A stretch of DNA of 64,000 nucleotides from Hymenobacter lucidus (GTDB lineage: Bacteria > Bacteroidota > Bacteroidia > Cytophagales > Hymenobacteraceae). A model generated the notes under the pieces. It was given only the letters and a program-made list of their open reading frames with translations, made no database searches and was not told where the DNA came from. Of the stretch, positions 41,795 to 50,593 are shown in pieces (the stretch's first letter is position 1; every line of letters starts with the position of its first letter). The stretch is taken from the NCBI RefSeq assembly GCF_020447265.1, contig NZ_JAJADR010000002.1:186001-250000 (forward strand). The letters are read 5' to 3'. A program made the translations under genes and the position numbers.

Positions 41795-42688
41795 ATGTCT
41801 AAAAACATAGTCTGCTTCGGCGAAATACTCTGGGACGTGCTGCCCACCGGCCGGCAGCCCGGCGGGGCGCCCTTCAACGTGGCCGTGCACCTGCACCAAC
41901 TGGGTGTGCCGGCCCGGCTTATCAGCCGCGTCGGTGATGACGAGCTGGGCACCGAGCTACTCGACTTCGTAGCCAGCAAAGGCCTGGGCACCGACTACGT
42001 GCAGCGCGGCAAAACCCACCTCACCGGGGTGGTAAAAGCCAACGTGGACGACGCCAACGAGGTAACCTACAAGATAGTGCACCCCGTAGCCTGGGACTAC
42101 GTGCAGCACGAGGCCACCCTCGACGCGCTGGTGGAGCAAGCCGCCATGTTCGTGTACGGGAGCCTCTCGGCCCGCAGCCCGGCCACCCGCGAAACGCTCT
42201 ACCGCCTGCTGGAGCATGCCCGCTTCCGGGTATTCGACGTGAATATGCGCCCGCCGCACTACTCCAAGGAAGTGGTGAAATACCTGCTCGGCAAGGCCGA
42301 TCTGGTGAAGATGAACCACCACGAGCTGGCCGAAATCATGAGCTGGTTTGGCCACGAAACCGACAAGGCCGCCGCCATGCAGTGGCTGGCCACCCGCTTC
42401 GGACTGCAGGCCGTGTGCGTTACCTGCGGGGCCGATGGGGCCCTGCTCTGGACCAACAACCAGCTCTACCGCGCCCCCGGCGTGCCGGTGCAGGTGAAAG
42501 ATACCATCGGCAGCGGCGACTCATTCCTGGCCGCCCTGCTAAAGGGCTGGCTGGCCGGGCAGGAGCCGGGCGAATGCCTGCGCTTTGCCTGTGCCACCGG
42601 CGCGCTGGTAGCCACCCACCTCGGGGCCACGCCCGCCTTCACCGAGGCCGAGGTACACGCGCTACTGGCCGCACAGCACGTTTCGTAG
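41795..42688 (+). CDS. PfkB-family fructokinase
   Basis: 297-residue ribokinase-fold sugar kinase. N-terminal CFGEILWDVLPTGRQPGGAPFNVAVHL (substrate-binding GGAPxNxA motif), FDVNMRPPHYS, and C-terminal DTIGSGDSFLAALL with catalytic Asp242. Phosphorylates free fructose to fructose 6-phosphate after import. It is spaced by a palindromic repeat from the upstream porter but lies in the same run of plus-strand genes. A different ketose or aldose substrate is possible from sequence alone; the GH32 neighbour makes fructose most likely. Confidence 0.92.
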   Translation: MSKNIVCFGEILWDVLPTGRQPGGAPFNVAVHLHQLGVPARLISRVGDDELGTELLDFVASKGLGTDYVQRGKTHLTGVVKANVDDANEVTYKIVHPVAWDYVQHEATLDALVEQAAMFVYGSLSARSPATRETLYRLLEHARFRVFDVNMRPPHYSKEVVKYLLGKADLVKMNHHELAEIMSWFGHETDKAAAMQWLATRFGLQAVCVTCGADGALLWTNNQLYRAPGVPVQVKDTIGSGDSFLAALLKGWLAGQEPGECLRFACATGALVATHLGATPAFTEAEVHALLAAQHVS

Positions 42689-42753
42689 CTACATCCGGAA
42701 CGGGCTGCTCTATCTGGCGTGCTTTTAAACAACCGACCTTTCTTATTCCGCCC

Positions 42754-44274
42754 ATGAAAAAATCCTTCCTGCTGGCCCTTTCCCTGTCGTTGGTGGCGCA
42801 GCTAAGCCAGGCCCAGACGGCCGCGCCCCTGCCGCCGGCCACGCCGCAGTACCGGCCGAGCTACCACTTCTCGCCGGCCAAAATGTGGATGAACGACCCC
42901 AACGGCATGGTGTACTATAAGGGCACCTACCACCTCTTTTTCCAGCACTACCCCGAAGCTATGGTGTGGGGCCCGATGCACTGGGGCCACGCCACCAGCA
43001 AAGACCTGGTGCATTGGCAGGAGCAGCCCATTGCGCTGTTTCCCGATAAGCTGGGCTGGATTTTCTCGGGCAGCGCTGTCATCGATGAGAACAACACGGC
43101 GGGCTTCGGCAAGAATGCCATGGTGGCCATCTTCACCCACCACAACGACCCGGAGGAAAAGAAAAAAACCAACAAGCACCAGTACCAAAGCCTGGCCTAC
43201 AGCCTCGACGAGGGCCAGACCTGGACGAAATACGCCGGCAACCCCGTACTGCCCAACCCCGGCATCCAGGATTTCCGGGACCCGAAAGTGAGCTGGAACA
43301 CCGTGGCTAAGAAGTGGATTATGACCCTGGCCACCAAAGACCGGATTACGTTTTACTCCTCGCCCAACCTAAAAAACTGGACCAAGGAAAGTGAGTTTGG
43401 TGAGAAGCTCGGCGCCCACGGCGGCGTGTGGGAATGTCCCGACCTGTTTCCGCTCACCCTCGACGGCAAGCAGCAGTGGGTATTGCTGGTCAGCATCAAC
43501 CCCGGCGGGCCCAACGGCGGCTCGGCCACGCAGTACTTTATCGGGCAGTTTGACGGTAAAAAGTTTACGCCTGCCAGCACCCAAACCCGGTGGGTAGACT
43601 ACGGCAAGGACAACTACGCCGGCGTGACTTACGCCGGCACCGGCCCGCGCCGCATCTTCCAGGGCTGGATGAGCAACTGGGAATACGCCAACCAGGTGCC
43701 CACCTCGCCCTGGCGCAACGCCATGACCGTGCCCCGGGAGCTGGCCCTGCGCAAAGTCGGCCAGGAGGTGTTTCTGACTTCGCAGCCAGTGAAGGAAGTA
43801 GCGCAACTGATGCAGCCCGGCGGCGTAACGCTGCAAAACCTGACCGTAAGCAAAGAGCTGGACCTAAGCGGCAAGCTGTCCGGCCTCGGCGACAAATTCC
43901 AGCTGAAGCTCAGCACCCGGCAGCTCACCGATTTTGCCCTAGTGCTGGCCAATACCAAGGGCGAAGAGCTGGTCATCGGCTACGATAAGAAAGCCAACGA
44001 ATACTACGTCGACCGCAGCAAAGCCGGGCTGGCTGGCTTCAGCTCCACATTCGCGGGCCGCCACCCCGGCCCCCGCCGCGCCACCACTCCCGCCGCCGAC
44101 CTCACGCTGCTCGTCGATGCCAGCTCGGTAGAAGTATTCGCCGACAACGGCCTGACGGCCCTCACGGAACTCTTTTTCCCGACGCAGACGCTCAGCAGCA
44201 TCAAGATAAAATCTGAAGCCGGGCTGGTTATCAGTGAGCTAAGCTACATCCGGCTGGCCCCTGACGCGAAGTAG
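42754..44274 (+). CDS. GH32 beta-fructosidase (exported)
   Basis: 506-residue exo-type beta-fructosidase that releases fructose from fructans, fructo-oligosaccharides or sucrose. Cleavable signal peptide, no lipobox (MKKSFLLALSLSLVAQLSQA). Catalytic set: nucleophile Asp48 in WMNDPNG (45-51), transition-state Asp176 in FRDP, and acid/base Glu227 in ECPD. Bimodular five-blade propeller plus beta-sandwich by length. Location probably periplasmic. ATG at 42754; in-frame codons upstream read through the fructokinase gene and are not used. Confidence 0.95.
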   Translation: MKKSFLLALSLSLVAQLSQAQTAAPLPPATPQYRPSYHFSPAKMWMNDPNGMVYYKGTYHLFFQHYPEAMVWGPMHWGHATSKDLVHWQEQPIALFPDKLGWIFSGSAVIDENNTAGFGKNAMVAIFTHHNDPEEKKKTNKHQYQSLAYSLDEGQTWTKYAGNPVLPNPGIQDFRDPKVSWNTVAKKWIMTLATKDRITFYSSPNLKNWTKESEFGEKLGAHGGVWECPDLFPLTLDGKQQWVLLVSINPGGPNGGSATQYFIGQFDGKKFTPASTQTRWVDYGKDNYAGVTYAGTGPRRIFQGWMSNWEYANQVPTSPWRNAMTVPRELALRKVGQEVFLTSQPVKEVAQLMQPGGVTLQNLTVSKELDLSGKLSGLGDKFQLKLSTRQLTDFALVLANTKGEELVIGYDKKANEYYVDRSKAGLAGFSSTFAGRHPGPRRATTPAADLTLLVDASSVEVFADNGLTALTELFFPTQTLSSIKIKSEAGLVISELSYIRLAPDAK

Positions 44275-44372
44275 CGTGGGGCTTTCTCTTTAGTTTTCCC
44301 CGCCATCCTGCTTCGTCATGCGCAGGCTATTCGACGAAGCCTCAACAGGCGGGCCGACAGTATTCAGGCCCA

Positions 44373-44580
44373 CACAACCGTGGCGGGCACCCGGGCAAAG
44401 AGCGGAGCATCTGCCACGACTGTGACAGGCACTCCCGAAAAGCGCGGGGCACCTGTCACAGTCGTGGCAAGTACTCGTGAAAAGGACGGCGTACCTGTCA
44501 CGACTGTGACAGGTCCTCGTGAAAAGCGCGGGGCGCCTGTCACGACTGTGAGGGATATTTCACGCTTTTCACGAGGACCT
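44373..44580. repeat. 42-bp tandem array, four units plus inverted end
   Basis: Units start at 44373, 44415, 44457 and 44499, with a fifth partial at 44541. Units 2 and 4 begin CACGACTGTG and unit 3 begins CACAGTCGTG, its reverse complement. An 18-bp stretch of unit 4 (44511-44528) reappears inverted at 44563-44580. Because the period is a multiple of three, both strands stay open and would encode 14-residue repeats, but no start, RBS or homology supports a gene. Lies in the 497-bp gap 44275-44771 between convergent genes. Confidence 0.85.
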
Positions 44581-44645
44581 ATCACAGTTTTCATGGCTGC
44601 TCCTGAAGAACACGGGGCAGTCGGGAAACGATACGCAGGCAAGCG

Positions 44646-44683
44646 AAAAAGCCCTTTACTACCGCGGTAGTAAAGGGCTTTTT
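44646..44683. terminator. Bidirectional terminator between GH32 and permease genes
   Basis: AAAAAGCCCTTTACTACC-GC-GGTAGTAAAGGGCTTTTT: perfect 18-bp stem with a 2-nt centre, A- and T-runs on both ends. Suited to terminate the convergent neighbours. Followed by the 19-bp repeat also found behind the 12366 hairpin. Confidence 0.9.
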
Positions 44684-44702
44684 GGCAACAGGACGTGCCT
44701 AC

Positions 44703-44790
44703 CTGCGCAGAGGACGGATTGCTTCGCGTTGCTCGCAATGACGCGGGCCGTTGAACGTCAAACTCACTATCTCACAATTTCACCATCTCA
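44703..44790. repeat. Shared 19-bp repeat plus octamer array
   Basis: 44703-44721 is identical to 12423-12441 and is followed by a CGCAATGAC element as there. From about 44760 the octamers ACTCAC TATCTCAC AATTTCAC CATCTCAC run in 8-bp steps through the stop codon of the permease gene, so the last coding residues (MVKL) lie in the array. Confidence 0.7.
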
Positions 44791-46271
44791 CTGGCCGGGG
44801 CCCGCTGTTCCTGGGCCATGAGCAGCATATAAATACCGCCTGACACGAAGAAGCCCACAAACCAGGCGTAATCGTAGATGGCCACCAGCGCGGGCCAGAG
44901 CGTCTGCTTGTCGACGGCGCCGATGGCGGCCAGAAAGCCCGGGATGTTGGGCAGAATGCCGATGATAAGGGCCACGACAGCGCGCATATTGTAGCCGTTG
45001 CGGTAAGCATACTGGCCGTGGTACTGGTACAGCTCGGGCACGTCGAGGTGCTCTTTGCGCAGCAGGTAATAATCGGCCAGCATGATGCCACCGATGGGCC
45101 CGAGCAGGCCCGAGTAGCCCACGAGCCAGGTAAAGATGAAGCCTGAGGGGTCGGCAATGAGCTTCCAGGGGAAAATCAGCAGGCCAATGACGCCGGTGAT
45201 GTAGCCACCGGTTTTAAATGAAATCCGCTCCGGGGCCACGTTGGCAAAGTCGTTGGCGGGGCTCACGATGTTGGCGGCAATGTTGGTAGCCAGCGTACTC
45301 AGGGCCACGGCCAGCATAGCCACGCTCACCAGTACTTTGCTATCGAACTTACCGGCCAGCACCACCGGGTCCCAGATGGTTTTGCCGTAGATGACAAACG
45401 TAGCCGACGTGACGACCACGCCCACGAAGGAAAAAACCGTCATGGACGTGGGCAGCCCCAGGGCCTGCCCCAGCAGTTGGGCCCGCTGGCTGGTAGCATA
45501 GCGCGTGAAGTCGGGAATGTTGAGCGAGAGAGTGGCCCAGAAACCCACCATGCCGGTGAGGGAGGGAAAGAAAAACGCCCAGAACGCGGCGCTGCTCGTG
45601 AACTTGGCGGGCTGCGCCAGAATCGGGCCCAACCCGTTGCCGGCCGAAATAGCCCACCACAGCAGTGCCAGAGCTGCTACCGGCAGAAAAAACGCCTTGA
45701 ACACCAACAGCTTCCGGATGCTTTCGACGCCCAGATACACCACGTACATATTGAGCAGCCAGAATATGAAGAACAGGATGGCTGGCCCCGTTGCCAGGCC
45801 CCAGGACGCGGGAAACACGGCCGGCAGCGTGGCCAGGGAAGGCACCCACAGCACGCTCATCTGGTACAGCGCAAAGCCACCAATCCAGGTTTGGATGCCA
45901 AACCAACCGCAGGCAATAAGGGCACGCAGCAAGGCCGGAATATTGGCCCCACGCACTCCGAAACTGGCCCGGGCCAGCACCGGAAACGGAATACCGTACT
46001 TGGTTCCGGCCCGCCCATTGAGCAGCATGGGTAGCAGCACAATGGTGTTGCCCAGGAAAATAGTCAGCAAGGCCTGCCACCAGTTCATACCGCCTTCGAT
46101 AAGGGAGCTGGCCAGCATGTAAGTCGGAATGCACAGGCTCATACTGATCCAGAGGGCCGCGTAGTTGCCGGTGCCCCAGCTGCGCTGCGCAAGCTCAATC
46201 GGGGCCAGATCTTCACTGCTCAAGCCTGGGTCGGCGGCGGTGAGGGTGGCGCTGGAAGTAGACGTATTCAT
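44772..46271 (-). CDS. NCS1-family nucleobase/allantoin-type permease
   Basis: 499-residue inner-membrane permease with about twelve segments. NCS1 signatures: QRSWGTGNYAALWISMSLCIPTY at the N-terminus, GRAGTKYGIPFPVLARASFGVRGA, GWFGIQTWIGG, and DFTRYATSQR after LNIP. Family members import cytosine, uracil, thiamine, allantoin or hydantoin with cations; the substrate is not determined. ATG at 46271. The gene does not fit the flanking sugar loci and may be an independent insertion. Its 3' end runs into an octamer array. Confidence 0.9.
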   Translation of the reverse strand: MNTSTSSATLTAADPGLSSEDLAPIELAQRSWGTGNYAALWISMSLCIPTYMLASSLIEGGMNWWQALLTIFLGNTIVLLPMLLNGRAGTKYGIPFPVLARASFGVRGANIPALLRALIACGWFGIQTWIGGFALYQMSVLWVPSLATLPAVFPASWGLATGPAILFFIFWLLNMYVVYLGVESIRKLLVFKAFFLPVAALALLWWAISAGNGLGPILAQPAKFTSSAAFWAFFFPSLTGMVGFWATLSLNIPDFTRYATSQRAQLLGQALGLPTSMTVFSFVGVVVTSATFVIYGKTIWDPVVLAGKFDSKVLVSVAMLAVALSTLATNIAANIVSPANDFANVAPERISFKTGGYITGVIGLLIFPWKLIADPSGFIFTWLVGYSGLLGPIGGIMLADYYLLRKEHLDVPELYQYHGQYAYRNGYNMRAVVALIIGILPNIPGFLAAIGAVDKQTLWPALVAIYDYAWFVGFFVSGGIYMLLMAQEQRAPASEMVKL

Positions 46272-46503
46272 ACCGGTACGTTGAGAGGCAAAAGATGGAA
46301 AGAAGCGAAGTGGAGCAGCTGCCAAACAGCCCCGCACCTCAGAAGCTGGAGCAACGCCGAAGCCAGCCAAGACCCAATGGCGCGTTTTGGTCCTTAAAGC
46401 TAGAATAAATAGGCAGTTAGCCATATTTTTCACGCTCTGTTGCTCGACCAGCCAGTGCAGTTTACCCTACTGGCTGCATTCGTCCGCCACTTTCTCCTGC
46501 CGG

Positions 46504-48114
46504 CTACGGCTGGGGCAGGAGGCTGAAACTCTCGAAGCTGGCACTGGCCGTGGCCGGGCCCTGCACCAGCAGCCCCGCCCGAATACCCCGGTCCCAGGGC
46601 GGCAGGAAGCGCCCATCGACGGCCGTGCCACCGGCCGGCAGGTTTTGCCAGCTGGTACCGTTGGCGCTCCAGGCAAACGTAAACTGGCTGCCTTCCCGAG
46701 CCTGTAGGCGCAGCTGTACCGACTGCTTAGAGGCCGGCAGTGGCGCTTCGGCCAGCACGGTGGCCTGGCCTTTTTCGGTTTTGGTTAGAAAGAGCTTTTT
46801 GCCATCGGTGAGCAGGGCCAGCACGTTGTCCGGGTCGCCGTGGGCAGCCAGTCCGGCCCGGCTGCCGGTGGGCAGGGCGGCCGGGTTGAGCAGCGTGGTA
46901 GTAGCAGTGTAGGCGGGCGTGGTGGTGCTCTGGCCCAGGGCTGCGCCGGCGTGGTCGGGGCGGGCCGAGAGCTGTAGGCGGCCGGCCGTGAGCGTAAACA
47001 CCGGCCGCTGCTCGATAGGCCACTGCCAGGTAGGCAGCAGAGTTTTACCCTCGAACTCATCGGTGAAGCGGCGCGGCGGCGCGGCTTCGGCGGCAACGGG
47101 CGTGCTGCCGCCCCGGAAGGCGGGCCAGCCGGAATCGGTCCAGGTGAATTCGCTGAGCACGCCCTGCCGGCCTACGAATTCCTGGCTGCCAGCCTGATAG
47201 GCGTGGTGCAGCAAATACCAGCGGCCCTCATGCTCTAGGGCCGTGCCGTGGCCGGGGCACTTCCAGGTGTCGTTGTTGACCAGCACCGGGTTCTGCGCGA
47301 ATTTCTCCCAGGGTCCCAGCAGGTTTTTGGCCCGGGCCACGCCGGTGGCGTAGGTGCAGCCGCGGCCGCAGCAGCCGTTGCCGGCATAAAAGGCGTAGAA
47401 ATAGCCGCCGTGGCGCACCATCGACACGCCTTCCACCAGGTTGCCTTCCCAAGTGGCGGGGTCGTTGCGAAACAGCTCCTGCTTCTCCCCTACCAGCGCC
47501 GTGCGCGCGTCGTTCAGGCGCTGGGCCCAGATGGGCGTAGGCTGCTGCACGCTGTTGCCGTCTTCCTTCCAGATCAGGTATAGCTGGCCATTTTCGTCGC
47601 GCATCGGGAAGCCGTCAATCGAGCCGACGGGCTGGCCCACGAGCGGGCCGTGGTCGGTGTAGGGGCCTTCGGGCCGGGCGGCGCTGGCCACGCCCACGGC
47701 CAAGTTGCCGCCGCGCTTGTGGGCCGTGTAGAAGATGTAGGTTTTGCCTTCTTCCTGGCTGATTTCCGGGGCCCAGAAGTAATAGTCGGCCCAGGCCGGC
47801 GGGCCCTCCGGAAACACGTGCCCCACCAGCTCCCAGTTCTTCAGGTTCGTCGACTTGAGCAGCGGAAAGGCCGGGCCCCAGTTTGACGACGTGGCCGTGG
47901 CCCAGTACGTGTTGCCTACTTTGGCCACCGAGGGGTCGGGAAAGTCGCCGGGCAGCACGGGATTGGGCAAATTTACTGCTGCGGCTGCCTCACTGGCGCG
48001 GGTTGCAGTAGCAGTAGTGGTAGTGGCCGTCGGGCGCTGGCAGCCGGCTAGCAGACTCGCTCCGGCGCTCAGCGCCACCAGAATTTTCACACGAATACCT
48101 GAGAAGTTTGTCAC
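46504..48114 (-). CDS. GH43 lipoprotein with C-terminal beta-sandwich
   Basis: 536-residue lipoprotein with Cys25 lipidation (ASLLAGC). No ATG; GTG at 48114 or at 48090 gives the signal. GH43 five-blade propeller: Asp60 base in GDFPDPSV, second Asp in GSIDGFPM and Glu acid in LVEGVSMV. It also contains a YAGNGCCGRGCTYATG Cys motif typical of arabinan-type GH43 enzymes. The C-terminal third (from FTDEFEGKTLLP) is a DUF1349/GH43 C2-like beta-sandwich. Predicted alpha-L-arabinofuranosidase or arabinanase, surface or periplasmic. Confidence 0.85.
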   Translation of the reverse strand: MTNFSGIRVKILVALSAGASLLAGCQRPTATTTTATATRASEAAAAVNLPNPVLPGDFPDPSVAKVGNTYWATATSSNWGPAFPLLKSTNLKNWELVGHVFPEGPPAWADYYFWAPEISQEEGKTYIFYTAHKRGGNLAVGVASAARPEGPYTDHGPLVGQPVGSIDGFPMRDENGQLYLIWKEDGNSVQQPTPIWAQRLNDARTALVGEKQELFRNDPATWEGNLVEGVSMVRHGGYFYAFYAGNGCCGRGCTYATGVARAKNLLGPWEKFAQNPVLVNNDTWKCPGHGTALEHEGRWYLLHHAYQAGSQEFVGRQGVLSEFTWTDSGWPAFRGGSTPVAAEAAPPRRFTDEFEGKTLLPTWQWPIEQRPVFTLTAGRLQLSARPDHAGAALGQSTTTPAYTATTTLLNPAALPTGSRAGLAAHGDPDNVLALLTDGKKLFLTKTEKGQATVLAEAPLPASKQSVQLRLQAREGSQFTFAWSANGTSWQNLPAGGTAVDGRFLPPWDRGIRAGLLVQGPATASASFESFSLLPQP

Positions 48115-48174
48115 GGCGGGGAAGGCTGAAAGGTGAATAATGAGGGCAGGTTGCCAGTTTTTTTGATTTTAGAC

Positions 48175-48344
48175 CGTCATCCAGAGGCGGAGCTGAAGCA
48201 TTTCGCGGGCAATGCCAATCATATACTATTGTGGTAGAAATGCTTCGGCCAGTTTAGCATGACGTTCCTTTCCAACAATAATCAACAACGTCAGCACGCA
48301 AGATTCCTCGGACTCTGCTTGAAGCGCAGAATGCTCGGAATGAC
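48175..48344. repeat. GTCAT-family palindromic repeats (two units)
   Basis: GTCATCCAGAGGCGGAGCTG...GAAGCATTTCGCGGGC and its imperfect complement ...GAAATGCTTCGGCCAGTTTAGCATGAC end at 48263. A second unit AACGTCAGCACGCAAGATTCC...GCTCGGAATGAC (48288-48344) matches the right half of the 18846-18958 element. Fills the gap between two GH43 genes. Confidence 0.75.
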
Positions 48345-48374
48345 GCCCAGACGTTATTCCGAGTTACACCGCTT

Positions 48375-49436
48375 CTACTCGCCCGAGGGCCGGGGCAGCG
48401 GCTTGCCGGCGGGCTGGGGCGGGCCAAAGTTGGGAGTGCCGTCGGGGTGCCAGGTGAAGGGCTGCATGCGGGGGCTGCGTCGGTTGCCGCAGCCTTGGTC
48501 GGGCTGACTGTTGGCGTGGTAGAGAATCCAGCTTTGGCGGCCGTCGGGCGAAGTAAAGAAGGAGTTGTGGCCCGGCGCGTACACGCCCGCCGCGGTATCC
48601 TGCCGAAACACCGGCACCGGCGACTTGGCCCAGGCGCCCGGCTGCAGTAGGTCGGTGCCGGCGGTGGCCGAGAGCATGCCCAGAGCGTAGGAATCGGTCC
48701 AGCAGCCGCTGGCCGAGTACACCAGAAACAGCCGGTTGCCGCGGCGCAGGATTTGCGGGCCTTCGTTCACATCCACGTGGGGCGGGTTCTGGGGGTCGTG
48801 CAGGTCGCCATCCCGCTCCCAGTAGTACACCGGCGTCGAAATCTTGCTGCGCGGCCCGGCTACCGTCCAGGGGTTTTGCAGGCGGGCAATGTAGATGCAC
48901 TGCCGCCCATTGGTGTCGCCCTCCCACCCTGACCACAGCAGGTAGAGCCGTCCCTGGTCTTCGAATACCGAGCCGTCGATGGCCCATTTGTTTGTTTCAT
49001 CGGTAAGCTGGCCCTTGCTCACCCAAGTGCCCTGCGTGGGGTCGGCCGCGCTGTTTTCGAGCACCCAGAGGCGGTGGGTTTGGTTGGTACCGGCGTCAGC
49101 GGCATAGTAGAGGTACCACTTTCCCCCGATGAAATGCAGCTCCGGGGCCCAGATGTCGCGCGAATTGGGCCCAGCGGCCGGCGGCGTCCACACGACTTGG
49201 CCGGGCACCGTTGCCAGCTGCGTTAGGGACTTGGTTTTCCAGAGCGTGATGTTGATGCCGGTGGTGTGGGTGTAGTAGTAATAGCCCTTGTGGTAAACAG
49301 TCCACGGGTCGGCCCCGGCGGGCAGCAGCGGGTTGGTGAAAGTTGCCGTTGCCGGCGCAGCCATTTGGGCCGGTGCGGAGCCAGCCACCAGACTCAGGAG
49401 CAGCAATAGTAGCGACCAACGAAGCCAGGTACCCAT
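48375..49436 (-). CDS. GH43 family glycoside hydrolase (probable exo-arabinofuranosidase)
   Basis: 353-residue secreted enzyme with signal peptide (MGTWLRWSLLLLLLSLVAG). GH43 catalytic residues: Asp43 in GADPWTV, Asp in WAIDGSVFED and Glu in VNEGPQILR; five-bladed propeller with RDIWAPELHFI. The type is close to GH43 arabinofuranosidases or exo-arabinanases; subfamily is not assigned. ATG at 49436; its start lies 5 bp after the GH5-like stop, so the two genes are co-transcribed. Confidence 0.88.
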   Translation of the reverse strand: MGTWLRWSLLLLLLSLVAGSAPAQMAAPATATFTNPLLPAGADPWTVYHKGYYYYTHTTGINITLWKTKSLTQLATVPGQVVWTPPAAGPNSRDIWAPELHFIGGKWYLYYAADAGTNQTHRLWVLENSAADPTQGTWVSKGQLTDETNKWAIDGSVFEDQGRLYLLWSGWEGDTNGRQCIYIARLQNPWTVAGPRSKISTPVYYWERDGDLHDPQNPPHVDVNEGPQILRRGNRLFLVYSASGCWTDSYALGMLSATAGTDLLQPGAWAKSPVPVFRQDTAAGVYAPGHNSFFTSPDGRQSWILYHANSQPDQGCGNRRSPRMQPFTWHPDGTPNFGPPQPAGKPLPRPSGE

Positions 49437-49441
49437 AGCTG

Positions 49442-50533
49442 CTACTTGCCGTTCAGCTTCCGAATCAGGTCTACCTCGTCTTGGCGGTAGGGCGTGCCAT
49501 CGGGCCGGAACACCTCGTGGAACCACTCCACTGGCTCACTTCCATCGGCCAGCGGGGTGTCCCAGGCATACTTGGTGTTGGTTTTGCCCGCCACGAAGCC
49601 CCAATTGATGGCCCCCACATTTTCGCGCCGGAGCATGGGCATGATGGTGGCAAAGCGCGAGTTGCGGGGCCGGGCCATGTATTCGGTGCAAATCAGCGGG
49701 CGGCCGTAGGTTTTGAGCAACTGCACTACGCGCAGGTGCCAGGCCTCGTCCTCGTAGTTGTGGTAGGTGATAATGTCGGAGTTGCGGATCTGCACGGCGT
49801 TGAGCTCAGCAAAATCCCAGGCCCAGAGGCCCACGCTCAGGGGCTGGTCGGGGCGCACCTCGCGGGCCCAGGCAAACACGTTGCGCAGCAGCGGCAGCGA
49901 GGCCGTGCGCTTGCCCGAGTTGCCGGGCTCGTTAAACAAGTCCCAGAACAGGATGCGCGGGTCGTGGCTGAATTCGCGCAATACGTCTTGCACGTAGGGC
50001 TTGAGCTGTACAAACGTGGCTGAGTCGCGGGAGGCTGGGTCGCCGGGGTCCTGCACCCAGCCCGAGTTGTGGATGCCGGGTTTCGGCGCGGGCTGCAGGC
50101 CAGCCTTGGGCTCCTTGTTCCAGCAGTCATCGAAAAAGACGAAAATGGTCTGGATATGGTGTTTGTCGGATAAGGCCAGGTAGTCGCGCACCCGCTTTTT
50201 GAAGCCCTGGGAGTCCTGCTGCCAGGCCAGGCTGTGCAGAAACACACGCATGGTGTTAAAGCCGATGCCCTCGGCTAGGCCCAGCTCCCGGTCGATGGTG
50301 GCGGGGTCGAAGGTGGCGGCCTGCCACATTTCGAGCTGGTTGATGGCCGTGCTGGGCGCGAAGTTGGCCCCGCTGATCCAGGGGTGGGCTTTGTACCAAG
50401 CCTGGGCCTTGGCGGCCGGCCACACCGCGGCGGCTTCCACCGCCCCCGCGCCCTTCAGCTTGACTTTGCTTTTCTGGGCAAATGTGCCGTTGGCAGCCAA
50501 TAACAGCCACAGCAAAAGGAATACTTTTCTCAT
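49442..50533 (-). CDS. GH5-like (clan A) glycoside hydrolase
   Basis: 363-residue secreted TIM-barrel enzyme with signal peptide (MRKVFLLLWLLLAANGTFA). Clan-A features: acid/base Glu202 in WDLFNEPG, nucleophile Glu284 in ICTEYMARPR, GFNTMRVFLH, and HNYEDE. It is a cellulase-superfamily enzyme often labelled xylanase or GH5; true substrate unclear. Location in the arabinan set suggests a role on pectic or arabinoxylan side chains (inference). ATG at 50533. LacI gene lies 60 bp upstream in the same direction. Confidence 0.8.
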   Translation of the reverse strand: MRKVFLLLWLLLAANGTFAQKSKVKLKGAGAVEAAAVWPAAKAQAWYKAHPWISGANFAPSTAINQLEMWQAATFDPATIDRELGLAEGIGFNTMRVFLHSLAWQQDSQGFKKRVRDYLALSDKHHIQTIFVFFDDCWNKEPKAGLQPAPKPGIHNSGWVQDPGDPASRDSATFVQLKPYVQDVLREFSHDPRILFWDLFNEPGNSGKRTASLPLLRNVFAWAREVRPDQPLSVGLWAWDFAELNAVQIRNSDIITYHNYEDEAWHLRVVQLLKTYGRPLICTEYMARPRNSRFATIMPMLRRENVGAINWGFVAGKTNTKYAWDTPLADGSEPVEWFHEVFRPDGTPYRQDEVDLIRKLNGK

Positions 50534-50593
50534 GGGCAGGAATTTTTGGTTGGGTCGGAGCGGGGGGCAGAAAGCAGGGCACAAGGGAAGCCG

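Noticed and set aside
42382..42753. N-terminal extension of the GH32 protein
   Set aside because: This stretch reads through the fructokinase gene in another frame; the ATG at 42754 gives a signal peptide.
44373..44580. CRISPR array
   Set aside because: Units are directly adjacent with no unique spacers and no cas genes are present.
44364..44738. Open frames on both strands across the 42-bp array (96 and 124 codons)
   Set aside because: Openness follows from the 42-bp period; no start context, no promoter, and one frame reads through the bidirectional terminator. Kept as a repeat, not a gene.
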